A DNA stretch of 64,000 nt from Bradyrhizobium diazoefficiens. GTDB lineage: Bacteria; Pseudomonadota; Alphaproteobacteria; Rhizobiales; Xanthobacteraceae. Made by a program: the position numbers and the translations under genes. Location: assembly GCF_016616425.1 (NCBI RefSeq), contig NZ_CP067101.1:248001-312000 (forward strand), in the 5' to 3' direction. Below the pieces are notes generated by a model. The model was not told the origin of the DNA, ran no database searches, and worked only from the letters and a program-made list of their open reading frames with translations. Shown here piece by piece: positions 57,018 to 64,000 of the stretch (within the stretch, counting starts at the first letter, position 1; every line of letters starts with the position of its first letter).

Positions 57018-58453
57018 CAGAACCGGAAATAGATGAATTCGCTGTGGCTCTGGATGCCGAGCAGCCCGAATGCGAGCACCAGCGACGCGCCGTAGAGGAT
57101 CAGCGGCCGGATGCGCCCCGCCCGCAAGGCCTCGCCGACCCTGCGGTTGCCGTGATCGTATCTCATGATCGCTTGCGTGTTCGGCGCCAGCCACACCAGC
57201 ATCGCGTAGATCGACACCAGCAGCAGCGCCGCGATCTCGTCACGACCGAAGACGATGTTCGAGGGATCGGCCATGGCGCGGAGCACCCGCAGCGCCCACG
57301 CAACGCTCTCGGCGCGAAAGAACACCCAGGCGACGACGACGGCCAGGAAAGTCAGCGCTGCTCCGGCGATGCGAGCCGGGCGCGCGAGAACAGATGGAAC
57401 GGTCGGCACCAGCGCATTGAAGGCGTGATTGACGCAGAGATAGGCGCCGTGCAGCCCGCCCCACACGACGAACGTCCAGGCCGCACCGTGCCAGAGCCCG
57501 CCAAGCAGCATCGTGATCATCAGATTGACGTAGCGCAGCACACGGCCGCGCCTGTTACCACCAAGCGGAATGTAGAGATAGTCGCGCAGGAATTGCGACA
57601 GCGTCATGTGCCAGCGGCGCCAGAATTCGACGATGCTCGACGCCTTGTAAGGCGAGTTGAAGTTCACGGGCAGGAAGATGCCGAATATCAGCGATATCCC
57701 GATGGCCATATCGGAATAGCCGGAGAAATCAAAATAGAGCTGGAACGTATAGGCGAGCGACCCGAGCCAGGCCTGGTCGAAGCTCGGCGAGCGCGCCTCG
57801 AAGGCGAGTGCGACCAGCGGCTGGATGCCGTCGGCAAGGCAGGTCTTCTTGAACAGGCCGATGGCGAAGATGATGACGCCGCACAGGATCAGATGTGCGT
57901 CGGGATGCTTGCCCTCCTCCCGCTCGAACTGCGGAATCATGTCCTTGTGGTGGAGAATCGGTCCCGCGATCAGATGCGGGAAATAGGTCACGAACAGCGC
58001 GTAGTGCGGCAGCGCATAGGCCGCGACCCGGCCGCGATAGGCGTCCACCAGGAACGCGATCTGCGTGAACGTATAGAAGGAGATGCCGACCGGCAGCAGG
58101 ACGTGGACCGCGGCATGGGTGCCGAACAGCGCGTTGATATTGTCGACGCCAAACCCGGCATATTTGAAGATGCCGAGAACGAGGAGATCGCCAGCGACGC
58201 CAAGCGCAAGCGCAGCCCTTCGTTGTGACCGGCCGAGCTTCGCCACGATCAGGAGATGACCGACGCCGTAGTTGAACGCGATCGACAGCAGCAACAAGCC
58301 TGCGAACTGCCAATTGCCGACCGCATAGAAGGCGAGCGAGGCCCCTGCCAGCCAGATCACCGGCGCGAGATTGCTGCGCCGCCCCAGCCAGAAATATCCG
58401 GTCAGCACGAGGGGCAGGAACAGCAGGATGAACGGGTAGGAATTGAACAGCAT
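57017..58453 (-). CDS. MBOAT O-acyltransferase (AlgI/DltB family)
   Basis: Integral membrane protein of 478 residues with about 11 helices. It carries the MBOAT hallmarks YFPHLIAGPILHH, FDFSGYSDMAIG, RDYLYIPLGGNRRG and the catalytic His in LLGGLWHGAAWTF. Such enzymes pass acyl groups across the membrane to an exported carrier or polysaccharide. ATG 58453 is chosen since upstream sequence is non-hydrophobic and out of character. It forms a two-gene unit with the SGNH-like gene. Confidence 0.92.
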   Translation of the reverse strand: MLFNSYPFILLFLPLVLTGYFWLGRRSNLAPVIWLAGASLAFYAVGNWQFAGLLLLSIAFNYGVGHLLIVAKLGRSQRRAALALGVAGDLLVLGIFKYAGFGVDNINALFGTHAAVHVLLPVGISFYTFTQIAFLVDAYRGRVAAYALPHYALFVTYFPHLIAGPILHHKDMIPQFEREEGKHPDAHLILCGVIIFAIGLFKKTCLADGIQPLVALAFEARSPSFDQAWLGSLAYTFQLYFDFSGYSDMAIGISLIFGIFLPVNFNSPYKASSIVEFWRRWHMTLSQFLRDYLYIPLGGNRRGRVLRYVNLMITMLLGGLWHGAAWTFVVWGGLHGAYLCVNHAFNALVPTVPSVLARPARIAGAALTFLAVVVAWVFFRAESVAWALRVLRAMADPSNIVFGRDEIAALLLVSIYAMLVWLAPNTQAIMRYDHGNRRVGEALRAGRIRPLILYGASLVLAFGLLGIQSHSEFIYFRF

Positions 58454-58631
58454 CAGCCTGGACCGGCGGCGGGGACTGGCCCCTAAAGCATACAAGGGGC
58501 CGATCAACAACCCGGTGCCCTGGTGCGGTCCTTGGCGGCGCTGGCAATCCGCCGATTTGGGACGATATAAGGAGCAGCATCTTCTCCCTCTCCCCGCAAG
58601 CGGGGCGAGGTGAAGGACGGCGACATCGCGG

Positions 58632-60752
58632 ATGCATCTGAACGAGGACCGAGTGACCCAAACCAGAACACCTTCCCGGGCCCCCGTCGCCCCGCGCCGG
58701 CCGCATTCCTTCACGCGGCACGGCATCACCGTGACCGACGACTATGCCTGGTTGAAGGACGCGAAGTGGCAGGAGGTGCTGCGCGACCCCAAGGTGCTGG
58801 ACCCTGATATCCGCAAATATCTGGAAGAGGAGAATGCCTACACCGAGAGCCTGCTCGGCCATATGGCGCCGCTCCAGAAGACGCTGGTGCGCGAGATGCG
58901 CGGGCGGATCAAGGAGGACGATTCCAGCGTACCGTCGCCGGACGGCCCCTTCGCCTATTTCCGCAGGTTTCGCGAGGGCGGGCAGCACGAATTGTTCGGC
59001 CGCATGCCGCGCGATGGCGGCGACGGCGATATCGTGCTCGACGGCGATGCGCTGGCCAAGGGCCACAAATACTTCAAGTTCGGCGGCAGCCGGCATTCGC
59101 ACGACCACAAGCTGCAGGCCTGGAGCGCGGATACCAAGGGATCAGAATATTTCACCATCCGCGTCCGCGACTGGGCCACGGGGGCGGATTTCGACGACGT
59201 GGTCGAGGAGACCGACGGCGGCGTGGTCTGGAGCAAAGACTGCAAGAGCTTCTTCTATGTGAAGCTCGACGACAATCACCGCCCGATGCAGGTGTGGCGG
59301 CACAGGCTCGGCACCAAGCAGGCCGAGGACAGCCTCGTCTATGAGGAGCAGGATGCCGGCTGGTTCACCCACCTGCACGAGAGCACCAGCGGCCGCTTTT
59401 GCGTGATCGCCGGCGGCGATCACGAGACGAGCGAGCAGCGGCTGATCGATCTCGCCGATCCCGAAGCGCCGCCGCGGCTCGTCGCGGCGCGCGCGGACGG
59501 CGTGCAATATTCGCTGGCCGACCGCGGCGATCAGCTTTTCATCCTCACCAATGCGGATGATGCCATCGACTTCAAGATCGTCACCGCGCCGCTCGTCTCG
59601 CCCGGGCGCAAGAACTGGCGCGACCTGATCCCGCACCGCACCGGGCTCTACATCATCGACATCGACCTCTATGCCGGCCATCTCGTGAGGCTCGAGCGCT
59701 CCCATGCGCTGCCGGCGATCGTGATCCGCGACCTCGCAACGAACGAGGAGCACGAGATATCGTTCGAAGAAGCCGCCTATTCGCTGGATACGATGGGCTC
59801 CTACGAATTCGAAACGACGAATTTGCGATTTTCCTATTCGTCGATGACGACGCCGTCGGAAGTCTATGACTACGACATGGTCAAGCGCACGCGCGTCCTG
59901 CGCAAGCGCCAGGAGATTCCCTCCGGTCATGACGCGGCCGATTACGTCACCACCCGCATCATGGCGAAGGCGCATGACGGGGCCGAGGTGCCGGTGTCGA
60001 TCCTCTATCGCCGCGGGCTGAAGCTCGACGGCTCGGCGCCGCTGCTGCTCTACGGCTACGGCTCCTACGGCATGGCGATGCCGGCCTCCTTCAACGCCAA
60101 CCGCCTGTCGCTGGTCGACCGCGGCTTCGTCTACGCGATTGCCCACATCCGCGGCGGTGCCGACAAGGGCTGGGGCTGGTATCTCGACGGCAAGCGCGAG
60201 AAGAAGACGAACTCGTTCGACGATTTCTCAGCCAGCGCGCAGGCGCTGATCGCCGCTAACTACACCAGCGCAAAACGCATCGTCGGTCATGGCGGCTCGG
60301 CCGGCGGCATGCTGATGGGCGCGGTCGCCAACCGCGCCGGCGAGTTGTTCGCCGGCATCGTCGCGGAGGTGCCGTTCGTCGACGTGCTCAACACCATGCT
60401 CGACGATACGTTGCCGCTGACGCCGCCGGAATGGCCGGAATGGGGCAACCCGATCGAAAGCGAGAAGGATTTTAGGACGATCCTGTCCTACTCGCCCTAC
60501 GACAACGTCGCCGCGAAAGAATATCCGGCCATTCTGGCAATGGGCGGGCTGACCGATCCGCGCGTGACCTATTGGGAGCCCGCCAAGTGGATCGCCCGCC
60601 TGCGCGCCACCATGACCGGCGGCGGGCCGGTCCTGCTACGCACCAACATGGGCGCTGGCCACGGCGGTGCCTCAGGCCGCTTCGACCGGTTGGACGAAGT
60701 CGCGATCGTCTATGCGTTCGCGCTGTGGGCGGCGGGGATGGCGGAGGCGTAA
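58632..60752 (+). CDS. ptrB: S9A prolyl oligopeptidase / oligopeptidase B
   Basis: Serine peptidase of 706 residues: N-terminal propeller about 75-420 and alpha/beta-hydrolase domain about 440-706. The triad is Ser in GHGGSAGGMLM, Asp in GGLTDPRVTYWE and His in GAGHGGASGRF. Length and the RVTYWEPAKW region fit oligopeptidase B, which cuts short peptides after basic residues. No signal peptide, so it is cytoplasmic. A GTG at 58653 is an alternative start. Confidence 0.92.
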   Translation: MHLNEDRVTQTRTPSRAPVAPRRPHSFTRHGITVTDDYAWLKDAKWQEVLRDPKVLDPDIRKYLEEENAYTESLLGHMAPLQKTLVREMRGRIKEDDSSVPSPDGPFAYFRRFREGGQHELFGRMPRDGGDGDIVLDGDALAKGHKYFKFGGSRHSHDHKLQAWSADTKGSEYFTIRVRDWATGADFDDVVEETDGGVVWSKDCKSFFYVKLDDNHRPMQVWRHRLGTKQAEDSLVYEEQDAGWFTHLHESTSGRFCVIAGGDHETSEQRLIDLADPEAPPRLVAARADGVQYSLADRGDQLFILTNADDAIDFKIVTAPLVSPGRKNWRDLIPHRTGLYIIDIDLYAGHLVRLERSHALPAIVIRDLATNEEHEISFEEAAYSLDTMGSYEFETTNLRFSYSSMTTPSEVYDYDMVKRTRVLRKRQEIPSGHDAADYVTTRIMAKAHDGAEVPVSILYRRGLKLDGSAPLLLYGYGSYGMAMPASFNANRLSLVDRGFVYAIAHIRGGADKGWGWYLDGKREKKTNSFDDFSASAQALIAANYTSAKRIVGHGGSAGGMLMGAVANRAGELFAGIVAEVPFVDVLNTMLDDTLPLTPPEWPEWGNPIESEKDFRTILSYSPYDNVAAKEYPAILAMGGLTDPRVTYWEPAKWIARLRATMTGGGPVLLRTNMGAGHGGASGRFDRLDEVAIVYAFALWAAGMAEA

Positions 60753-61095
60753 CTCTTCTCCCTATCCCCGTTCGTACGAGGAGAGGGTCGGGGTGAGGGG
60801 CTCTATCCGCGAACACGCCAGCAGTGACGCTCGCGGAGGCTCCCCCTCACCCGGAATTCGCTTTGCGATTTCCGGCCTCTCCCCGCAAGCGGCAGGGCTA
60901 TCGCATATGGTGTGAATGATGCTTCGGCGTCGGGACTGGGCTCCCTCTCCCGCTCGCGGGGGAGGGCTGGGGTGGGGGTGTCTCCGCGGCGGGATTGTCG
61001 AGAAATGCGGAGACTATCCCTGGGTGGCAAGAGCCCTCACCCGCCGCACTCTGCGAGCGCGTCGGCCTCTCCCGCAAGCGGGAGAGGCGAAGCAA
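60753..61095. repeat. Cluster of hairpin repeats (family G)
   Basis: 343 bases without a gene, made of several copies of CTCTCCCGC-GCGGGAGAG-type hairpins mixed with GGGGTGAGGG-like linkers. The cleanest is a 22-base hairpin with 10-base arms at 61066-61087, just beyond the RraA-like stop, where it may end that transcript. Half copies also lie at 58579-58610. Confidence 0.65.
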
Positions 61096-61815
61096 CTACC
61101 TCCCGTTCTTCTTACGCCATTCGGCAAAGTCGGTGAGCGTCTGCGGATCGGTCGCGGGATAGAGACCAAAGATGCCGCGGCCGTTGCCGACCTCCTCCGC
61201 GACGAAGTCTTCGAATGCGGTCATCTCGAAGGTCTCGTTGGCGATCTCGTCCGCGAGATGCGCGGGAATCACGATCACGCCGTCGGCATCGCCCAAAATG
61301 ACGTCGCCGGGAAACACCGGTGCATCGCCGCAGCCGATCGGGACGTTGATCTCGATCGCCTGGTGCAGCGTCAGATTGGTCGGCGCGCTCGGACGATGGT
61401 GATAGGCGGGAATGCCGAGCTTGGCGATCTCGGCGGAGTCGCGAAAGCCGCCGTCAGTGACGACGCCGGCGACGCCGCGCTTCATCAGGCGCGTGACCAG
61501 AATCGCACCGGCCGAGGCCGCGCGCGCGTCCTTGCGGCTGTCCATCACCAGTACCGCGCCCGGCGGGCAGTCTTCCACTGCCTTGCGCTGCGGATGCGAG
61601 CGGTCTTTGAAGACATCGATGGTGTTGAGATCCTCGCGCGCCGGCATGTAGCGCAGCGTGAAGGCCTCGCCGACCATGGTCGGCTGATCCGGGCCGACGG
61701 GATGCACGTCCTGGATCATCTGGATGCGCAGGCCGCGCTTGAACAAGGCGGTGGCGACGGTCGCGGTCGAGACGGATTTGAGCTTGTTGCGAGTGGCTTC
61801 GCTGAGTTTGGGCAT
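61096..61815 (-). CDS. RraA-like protein (HMG/CHA aldolase family)
   Basis: Protein of 239 residues with the RraA/HMG-aldolase fold: TATVATALFKRG, PAREDLNTIDVF, GAVLVMDSRKDARAASAGAIL, GVAGVVTDGGFRDSAEI (the DGxxRD metal motif) and PGDVILGDADGVIVIP. It is longer than RraA proper (about 160) and sits after a sugar-acid dehydratase, so a retro-aldol or oxaloacetate-decarboxylase-like step on a keto-acid product is more likely than RNase E control. Confidence 0.85.
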   Translation of the reverse strand: MPKLSEATRNKLKSVSTATVATALFKRGLRIQMIQDVHPVGPDQPTMVGEAFTLRYMPAREDLNTIDVFKDRSHPQRKAVEDCPPGAVLVMDSRKDARAASAGAILVTRLMKRGVAGVVTDGGFRDSAEIAKLGIPAYHHRPSAPTNLTLHQAIEINVPIGCGDAPVFPGDVILGDADGVIVIPAHLADEIANETFEMTAFEDFVAEEVGNGRGIFGLYPATDPQTLTDFAEWRKKNGR

Positions 61816-61832
61816 AGGTTTAGCTCTCTCTT

Positions 61833-61956
61833 GTCATTCCGGGGCGTGCGTAGCACGAGCTCTGGTGCGCAATTGCGCACCAGAGAATCCATCGGGCCAC
61901 ACCCGCTGCAGCGAAATGGGTTCCAGGTTCGATGCTGCGCATCGCCCCGGAACGAC
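61833..61956. repeat. Diverged copy of repeat family D with a 26-base palindrome
   Basis: Outer GTCATTCCGGGGCG and CCCCGGAACGAC arms pair. A perfect 26-base palindrome at 61860-61885, centred on GCAATTGC, lies inside. It fills the 145-base gap between the dehydratase and the RraA-like gene. Confidence 0.7.
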
Positions 61957-61960
61957 AGCA

Positions 61961-63700
61961 TCAATAAATCGATGGCTCGCCGATCGGCGCGCCGAAACCG
62001 GTCTCCAGGAAGTCGAAGTCGCAGCCGTCATTGGCCTGCTTGATGTGCTTGCTGAACATCCAGCCATAGCCGCGTTCGAAGCGGCGTTCGGGCTGTTGCC
62101 AGGCGGCGCGGCGCTTGTCGAGCTCGGACTCGCTCACATCGAGATTGATGGTACGCGCGGCGACGTCGAGCGTGATGCGATCGCCGTTCTGCACTAATGC
62201 CAGTGGACCGCCGACATAGGACTCGGGGGCGACGTGCAAAATGCAGGCGCCATAGCTGGTGCCGCTCATGCGCGCGTCCGAGATGCGCACCATGTCGCGC
62301 ACCCCCTGCTTCACGAGCTTGGTCGGGATCGGCAACATGCCCCATTCCGGCATGCCCGGCCCGCCTTGCGGCCCGGCATTGCGCAAGATGAGAATGTGGT
62401 CCTCAGTGACATCAAGGTTGGGATCGTCGACCGCCTTCTTCATCGACGGGTAGTCGTCGAACACCAGCGCCGGCCCGGTGTGCTTGAGGAAGCGCGGCGC
62501 GCAGGCGCTCGGCTTGATGACGCAGCCGTCGGGCGCGAGATTGCCCCTGAGCACGGCGAGCGCGCCTTCCCTGTAGATGGGATTGTCGATGGAGCGGATC
62601 ACATCGTCATTGTGCACTTCGGCGCCCTCGATGTTTTCACCCAGCGTCCTGCCGGTGACGGTGATGCAGTCGAGATGCAGATGCGGCTTGATCTGGCCCA
62701 TCAGCGCCGGCAGGCCGCCGGCGTAGAAGAAATCCTCCATCAGATAGGCATCGCCGCTGGGACGGACGTTGGCGATCACGGGCACTTTGCGGCTCGCGAT
62801 CTCGAAATCGTCGAGACCGATGTCCTGGCCGGCACGGCGGGCCTGCGCGATCAGATGGATGATCGCGTTGGTCGAGCAGCCCATCGCCATCGCAACCGCG
62901 ATCGCGTTCTCAAAGGCTTTCCGGGTCTGGATCGTCCTCGGCGTCAGATCTTCCCACACCATCTCGACGATGCGCCGGCCGCATTCAGAGGCCATGCGGA
63001 TGTGGTTGGCGTCGGCCGCCGGAATCGAGGAAGCGCCGGGCAGCATCATGCCGATGGCCTCGGCAATCGCGGTCATGGTCGAGGCGGTGCCCATGGTCAT
63101 GCAGGTGCCGTAGCTGCGGGCGATGCCGGCTTCGATGTCGAGCCAGTCCTTGTCGGAGATCTTTCCGGCGCGGCGCTCGTCCCAGTACTTCCAACCGTCG
63201 GAGCCGGAGCCGAGCGTCTTGCCCTTCCAGTTGCCGCGCAGCATTGGGCCGGCCGGCAGGTAGATCGCCGGGATGTTCATCGAGGTCGCGCCCAAGAGCA
63301 GCGCGGGCGTGGTCTTGTCGCAACCGCCCATCAGCACGACGCCGTCGACGGGATGGCTGCGCAAGAGTTCCTCGGCGTCCATCGCCAACAGATTGCGATA
63401 GAGCATGGTGGTGGGCTTGAGCAGCGATTCCGACAGCGATAGCGCCGGCAGCTCCAGCGGCAGGCCGCCGGCCATCAGGATGCCGCGCTTGACGTCGTCG
63501 ACGCGCGACTTGAAGTGCATGTGGCAGGGCTGCGCGTCCGACCAGGTATTGAGGATCGCGACGATCGGCCGGTCCTTCCACTCCTCCGGCGCGTAGCCCA
63601 TCTGCATGGCGCGCGAGCGGTGGCCGAACGAGCGGAGGTCGTCGGGCGCGAACCAGCGCGCGCTGCGGAGCTGGTCGGGCCTGATTTTCTTCCTGGTCAT
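61961..63700 (-). CDS. IlvD/Edd-family sugar-acid dehydratase, L-arabonate dehydratase-like
   Basis: Iron-sulphur dehydratase of 579 residues, the length of Rhizobium L-arabonate dehydratase. The [2Fe-2S] cysteines are Cys59 (SDAQPCHMHF), Cys127 (LMGGCDKTTP) and Cys200 (YGTCMTMGTAST), the same numbers as in that enzyme; the catalytic Ser lies in DARMSGTSYG. It should remove water from an aldonic acid to give a 2-keto-3-deoxy acid. The start overlaps the upstream permease stop by four bases (ATGA), so they are one operon. Confidence 0.88.
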   Translation of the reverse strand: MTRKKIRPDQLRSARWFAPDDLRSFGHRSRAMQMGYAPEEWKDRPIVAILNTWSDAQPCHMHFKSRVDDVKRGILMAGGLPLELPALSLSESLLKPTTMLYRNLLAMDAEELLRSHPVDGVVLMGGCDKTTPALLLGATSMNIPAIYLPAGPMLRGNWKGKTLGSGSDGWKYWDERRAGKISDKDWLDIEAGIARSYGTCMTMGTASTMTAIAEAIGMMLPGASSIPAADANHIRMASECGRRIVEMVWEDLTPRTIQTRKAFENAIAVAMAMGCSTNAIIHLIAQARRAGQDIGLDDFEIASRKVPVIANVRPSGDAYLMEDFFYAGGLPALMGQIKPHLHLDCITVTGRTLGENIEGAEVHNDDVIRSIDNPIYREGALAVLRGNLAPDGCVIKPSACAPRFLKHTGPALVFDDYPSMKKAVDDPNLDVTEDHILILRNAGPQGGPGMPEWGMLPIPTKLVKQGVRDMVRISDARMSGTSYGACILHVAPESYVGGPLALVQNGDRITLDVAARTINLDVSESELDKRRAAWQQPERRFERGYGWMFSKHIKQANDGCDFDFLETGFGAPIGEPSIY

Positions 63701-64000
63701 GATTGGGTGCCCCATTTCTGGACGGTGTTCCGCTCGATGGCGCGGAAGATCAGGTTCTCGACAAAGAGCCCGATGATAATCACGGTCAAGAGGCCTGCGA
63801 ACACAGCGGGAATGTCGAGCAGGTTGCGGTTCTCGAAGATGAACCAGCCAAGGCCGCCCTGTCCCGAGGACACGCCGAACACCAGCTCGGCCGCGATCAG
63901 CGTGCGCCATGCGAAGGCCCAGCCGATCTTCAGACCGGTGAGGATCGAGCCGAAGGCGGCGGGGATCAGGATCTTCGCGACGTAGGGCAACCCGCGCAGG
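63697..64000 (-). CDS. ABC transporter permease, NitT/TauT (SsuC) type, 5' part beyond window
   Basis: The C-terminal about 100 residues of a membrane permease. The EAA-type loop and helices read IPAAFGSILTGLKIGWAFAW, then RTLIAAELV, as in the SsuC/TauC/NrtB family, and FENRNLLDIPAVFAGLLTVIIIGL closes it. The true start is outside the window. Its coupling to a sugar-acid dehydratase suggests import of an organic or sugar acid rather than sulfonate or nitrate, though that is inference. Confidence 0.88.
   Translation of the reverse strand, partial: LRGLPYVAKILIPAAFGSILTGLKIGWAFAWRTLIAAELVFGVSSGQGGLGWFIFENRNLLDIPAVFAGLLTVIIIGLFVENLIFRAIERNTVQKWGTQS

Overview
The window reads as chromosomal DNA of a Bradyrhizobium-like alphaproteobacterium (Nitrobacteraceae). 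The grounds are very high GC with strong GC bias at third codon positions, EcfG-type general-stress promoters (GGAAC-N16-CGTT), several families of palindromic intergenic repeats typical of that group, and the gene content. No rRNA, tRNA, CRISPR array, transposase or phage gene was seen. About 50 protein genes are supported. Both edges cut a gene: otsA at the left and an ABC permease at the right.

Layout. (1) 1-4508: a trehalose and stress block. otsA, otsB and an MFS transporter run leftwards and a DUF3175 gene runs rightwards from two back-to-back EcfG promoters. (2) 4529-8846: two tandem chemoreceptors whose HAMP and signalling halves are nearly identical in DNA while their sensor halves differ. 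(3) 9194-12923: coxSLM, a form II molybdenum CO dehydrogenase-like enzyme, closed by a strong terminator, then a CaiB/racemase-family enzyme. (4) 14383-22968: tyrosine and homogentisate catabolism. hppD is divergent from an Lrp regulator. A leftward operon holds an FAD hydroxylase, DUF2783, an MBL-fold protein, hmgA and fumarylacetoacetase, divergent from a MarR regulator across a palindromic operator. (5) 23090-31296: a lactonase-like enzyme with a perfect CRP-type box upstream, a pseudo-caspase with TPRs, an OmpA protein, an RND adaptor and pump, and a decayed DUF433/DUF5615 toxin-antitoxin pair.

(6) 31299-36921: a CRP-family regulator, an AsmA protein and a membrane class III nucleotide cyclase. 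(7) 36922-39550: a large repeat-like stretch followed by a visibly AT-richer insert with a PD-(D/E)XK/DUF5655 protein, a gene split by one in-frame TGA, and an orphan HigA antitoxin. (8) 39744-50459: envelope proteins (LTXXQ, LysM, PAP2), a GGDEF-EAL protein, small ORFs missed by length cut-offs, a beta-propeller lactonase and a second RND adaptor. (9) 50514-53509: a second pseudo-caspase divergent from a protein with a class II terpene-cyclase-like DCDTT motif. (10) 53725-64000: a nuclease-like secreted protein, a class V aminotransferase, an MBOAT/SGNH-like acyl-transfer pair, an S9 oligopeptidase, and a sugar-acid operon (ABC permease, IlvD/Edd dehydratase matching L-arabonate dehydratase cysteines, RraA-like protein).

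Most genes are ordinary housekeeping or catabolic genes. The best candidates for undescribed biology are the two caspase-fold proteins that have both lost the His/Cys dyad and both sit near RND adaptors, the DCDTT protein, the small AT-rich insert, and a possible cyclic-nucleotide circuit (cyclase, CRP-type regulator, CRP box).
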